15,594 bases of DNA from Desulfobacula sp. (GTDB lineage: Bacteria > Desulfobacterota > Desulfobacteria > Desulfobacterales > Desulfobacteraceae), in assembly GCA_018702715.1 (NCBI GenBank), contig JABIYQ010000254.1, forward strand, positions 1 through 15,594, written 5' to 3'. The translations under genes were made by a program, and so were the position numbers. Under the pieces are notes generated by a model. That model ran no database searches. It had not been told where the DNA came from and worked only from the letters and a program-made list of their open reading frames with translations. Shown one piece after another: positions 14,522 through 15,594 of this stretch. The number at the start of each line of letters is the position of its first letter. The stretch's first letter is position 1.

Positions 14522-15100
14522 TTACTTTGCGGGTGTAAATGAAAATTTTTGTCCGCCAATGGACATTTCATACATCAGCCCACCAAGGGTGTGGATAAAT
14601 ACAGCCATCCCTTTTGTATAATTTGTCTCGGCCTGTGTGCCTGTGGCAGGTCCAAGGCTCACACCGGCGCTGCTGCCCTGGGTTCCAGACTGTGCCTGGG
14701 CAGCCGCTGTAATGACAACAGCGGACAATGCTCCGTCAAATTCAAAGTTTCCGCTTGTAAATTCATCATAGGCTCGTTTGTCCTGGAAGAAAATAATTTC
14801 GCTGAAGGCCTGCCCGCCCAGTTGAAATCCAATAGTAACTTTCATCAGCGATGCAGTTCCGGAAATGGATCTTTGTTTGTAAACCCGGCCTGCTCCATAG
14901 GCACCGCCTAGGATAATGCCGCCTTTTCCAACCCTTGGGAAAATAGCATATCCATAAGCCTCATTAAAAAAAGGTTTAACAGCATCAGACTTTATAAACA
15001 CGTCCATGGTGTCTGAATATTTGTCTGCAATAGCATTACTTGAAATAAATAATAAAAGAAACGCAAACAGCAAACTTAGTTTAAAAGGAAATAATTTCAT
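14522..15100 (-). CDS. Exported SYLF-domain (Ysc84-type) protein
   Basis: A 192-residue protein. Residues 1-25 are a signal peptide ('FKLSLLFAFLLLFISSNAIA', cleavage before DKYSD); no lipobox cysteine, so probably soluble periplasmic. The mature part fits the SYLF/Ysc84 family: 'YGYAIFPRVGKGGIILGGAYGAGRVY' region at 49-74, 'TIGFQLGGQAFSEIIFF' (88-104), 'FDGALSAVVITAAAQA' and the final 'YTKGMAVFIHTLGGLMYEMSIGGQKFSF'. In eukaryotes SYLF binds phosphoinositides; in bacteria the role is unknown and probably lipid-related. A perfect AGGAGG lies before the ATG. The gene reads toward the selenoprotein gene, 58 bases away, so co-transcription is likely. Confidence 0.88.
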   Translation of the reverse strand: MKLFPFKLSLLFAFLLLFISSNAIADKYSDTMDVFIKSDAVKPFFNEAYGYAIFPRVGKGGIILGGAYGAGRVYKQRSISGTASLMKVTIGFQLGGQAFSEIIFFQDKRAYDEFTSGNFEFDGALSAVVITAAAQAQSGTQGSSAGVSLGPATGTQAETNYTKGMAVFIHTLGGLMYEMSIGGQKFSFTPAK

Positions 15101-15486
15101 TATCTGCCTCCTATCGCAGTAATTTAATTTTTATTCTTCTTTATTAACAGTCTTATGGATTTAATTCCAGTTATTTTGACAGCCGGCTATAAAATATCAG
15201 TGTAAGTGTAAACCCTAATGTTGTATAAAAATTTTATCAAAAAGATGAAAGCATCTGAAATCAAAATAAATAGTGTGAACTTTACCATTGAACCTGGACT
15301 TCGCCAGAAGTGGTGTCCAGAATTCATCTTTTTTAGTAAAAAATTTTTACCCTCCGGGAAAGCTATGAAGATCCCATCTTCTTTGTTATCAAGGGTTTGC
15401 GGTAGACTACTACAGCTGCAACCTTGATGCCTTGAATATGGAATCTTCATGACTTTTGCAACGTTAGTGTAAATGCTATCCCTATG
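15101..15486. other. 386-base region between the SYLF gene and the insertion-sequence end
   Basis: No gene is recognised. It should hold the promoter of the SYLF-selenoprotein unit (minus strand), but no clear -35/-10 pair was found. GAAGAT-CCC-ATCTTC followed by TTTGTT (15367-15386) is a small hairpin that could terminate a plus-strand transcript. CTGGAC...GTCCAG around 15295-15320 is another short inverted repeat. Open frames here on both strands run into the insertion-sequence end or lack family resemblance. Confidence 0.45.
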
Positions 15487-15594
15487 TGTCAGGGTAGTTG
15501 TCGCCTCAATTGAACAAAAAAGTTTACAATTTGATAGGGCGATAGAGAGGTTACATGATAACAGAATATTCACCGGAGTTTAAAGAATCACTGC
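15487..15594 (+). mobile_element. Left end of a probable IS3-family insertion sequence, cut by the window edge
   Basis: The boundary is inferred: TGTCAGGG near 15487 is a plausible TG-starting terminal repeat, about 70 bases before a transposase start, which is the usual IS3 layout. The right end is outside the window, so neither the terminal repeat nor a target duplication can be confirmed. Confidence 0.45.
15555..15594 (+). CDS. Transposase OrfA, IS3 family, N-terminal 13 residues only
   Basis: ATG 15555 is preceded by a GAGAGG site and opens 'MITEYSPEFKESL', which matches the start of many IS3-family OrfA proteins ('...YSPEFKE..V'), the beginning of their helix-turn-helix. Only 13 codons are present, so the assignment rests on this motif and the position near a likely IS end. 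Confidence 0.55.
   Translation, partial: MITEYSPEFKESL

Noticed and set aside
14464..14571. Longer N-terminus for the selenoprotein from ATG 14571
   Set aside because: It would overlap the SYLF gene end and place 36 residues before a clear signal peptide. ATG 14463 has a good AAGGTGA site.
15187..15573. Minus-strand open frame of 128 codons at the right end
   Set aside because: It begins inside the putative insertion-sequence end and crosses its boundary, has no ribosome-binding site, no family resemblance and an odd composition. Probably fortuitous.
1..15594. CRISPR array, tRNA, rRNA
   Set aside because: No regularly spaced direct repeats, no cloverleaf-like sequences and no rRNA-like stretches were seen on reading; this was not a computed search.

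Overview
The window looks like chromosomal DNA of an anaerobic, sulfate-reducing deltaproteobacterium, most likely of the Desulfobacterales. That is an inference from gene content, not from a marker gene. The supporting content is: a MetF of the type used in one-carbon/acetyl-CoA pathways; a sulfide:quinone oxidoreductase with its DUF1641 partner; a multi-PAS histidine kinase with repeated cysteine clusters; two Rrf2 regulators; a YcaO-TPR protein; and a selenocysteine-containing exported DsbA-like protein. The DNA is AT-rich, especially between genes.

Left part (1-2806): the 3' end of metF, a tightly coupled small J-domain protein, about 700 bases without a convincing gene (a perfect 19-bp hairpin, nested inverted repeats, possible gene debris), then an EamA-family transporter.

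Middle-left (2836-5773): a minus-strand pair, MOSC protein then YcaO-TPR protein, divergent from an IscR-like Rrf2 regulator with a three-cysteine cluster site. The shared intergenic region carries a plausible promoter, a perfect TATACTA/TAGTATA palindrome and a further TAGTATA half-site. This looks like an autoregulated sulfur-transfer or modification unit of unknown target.

Middle (5825-10915): a minus-strand operon in the order rrf2 (cysteine-less) - sqr - DUF1641 - lone receiver, ending at a strong hairpin. It is divergent from a soluble three-PAS histidine kinase whose first two PAS domains both carry C-x10-C-x2-C. Kinase and receiver flank the operon, so this reads as one sulfide/redox-responsive module. 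The divergent region has TAGTAT-type half-sites like those of the first Rrf2 gene and Fur-box-like sequences.

Right part (10944-15594), minus strand: an exported DUF255 thioredoxin-fold protein, a DsbA-like protein, and an exported SYLF protein. The DsbA-like gene is cut in two by an in-frame UGA exactly where the first cysteine of the CPYC motif belongs, and a compact hairpin of SECIS type follows. It should be read as one selenoprotein (13603-14463) with a U-P-Y-C active site. The window ends inside what appears to be the left end of an IS3-family insertion sequence.

Most notable: the selenoprotein that ordinary gene calling splits in two; the SQR/Rrf2/two-component module; and the MOSC-YcaO-Rrf2 unit.
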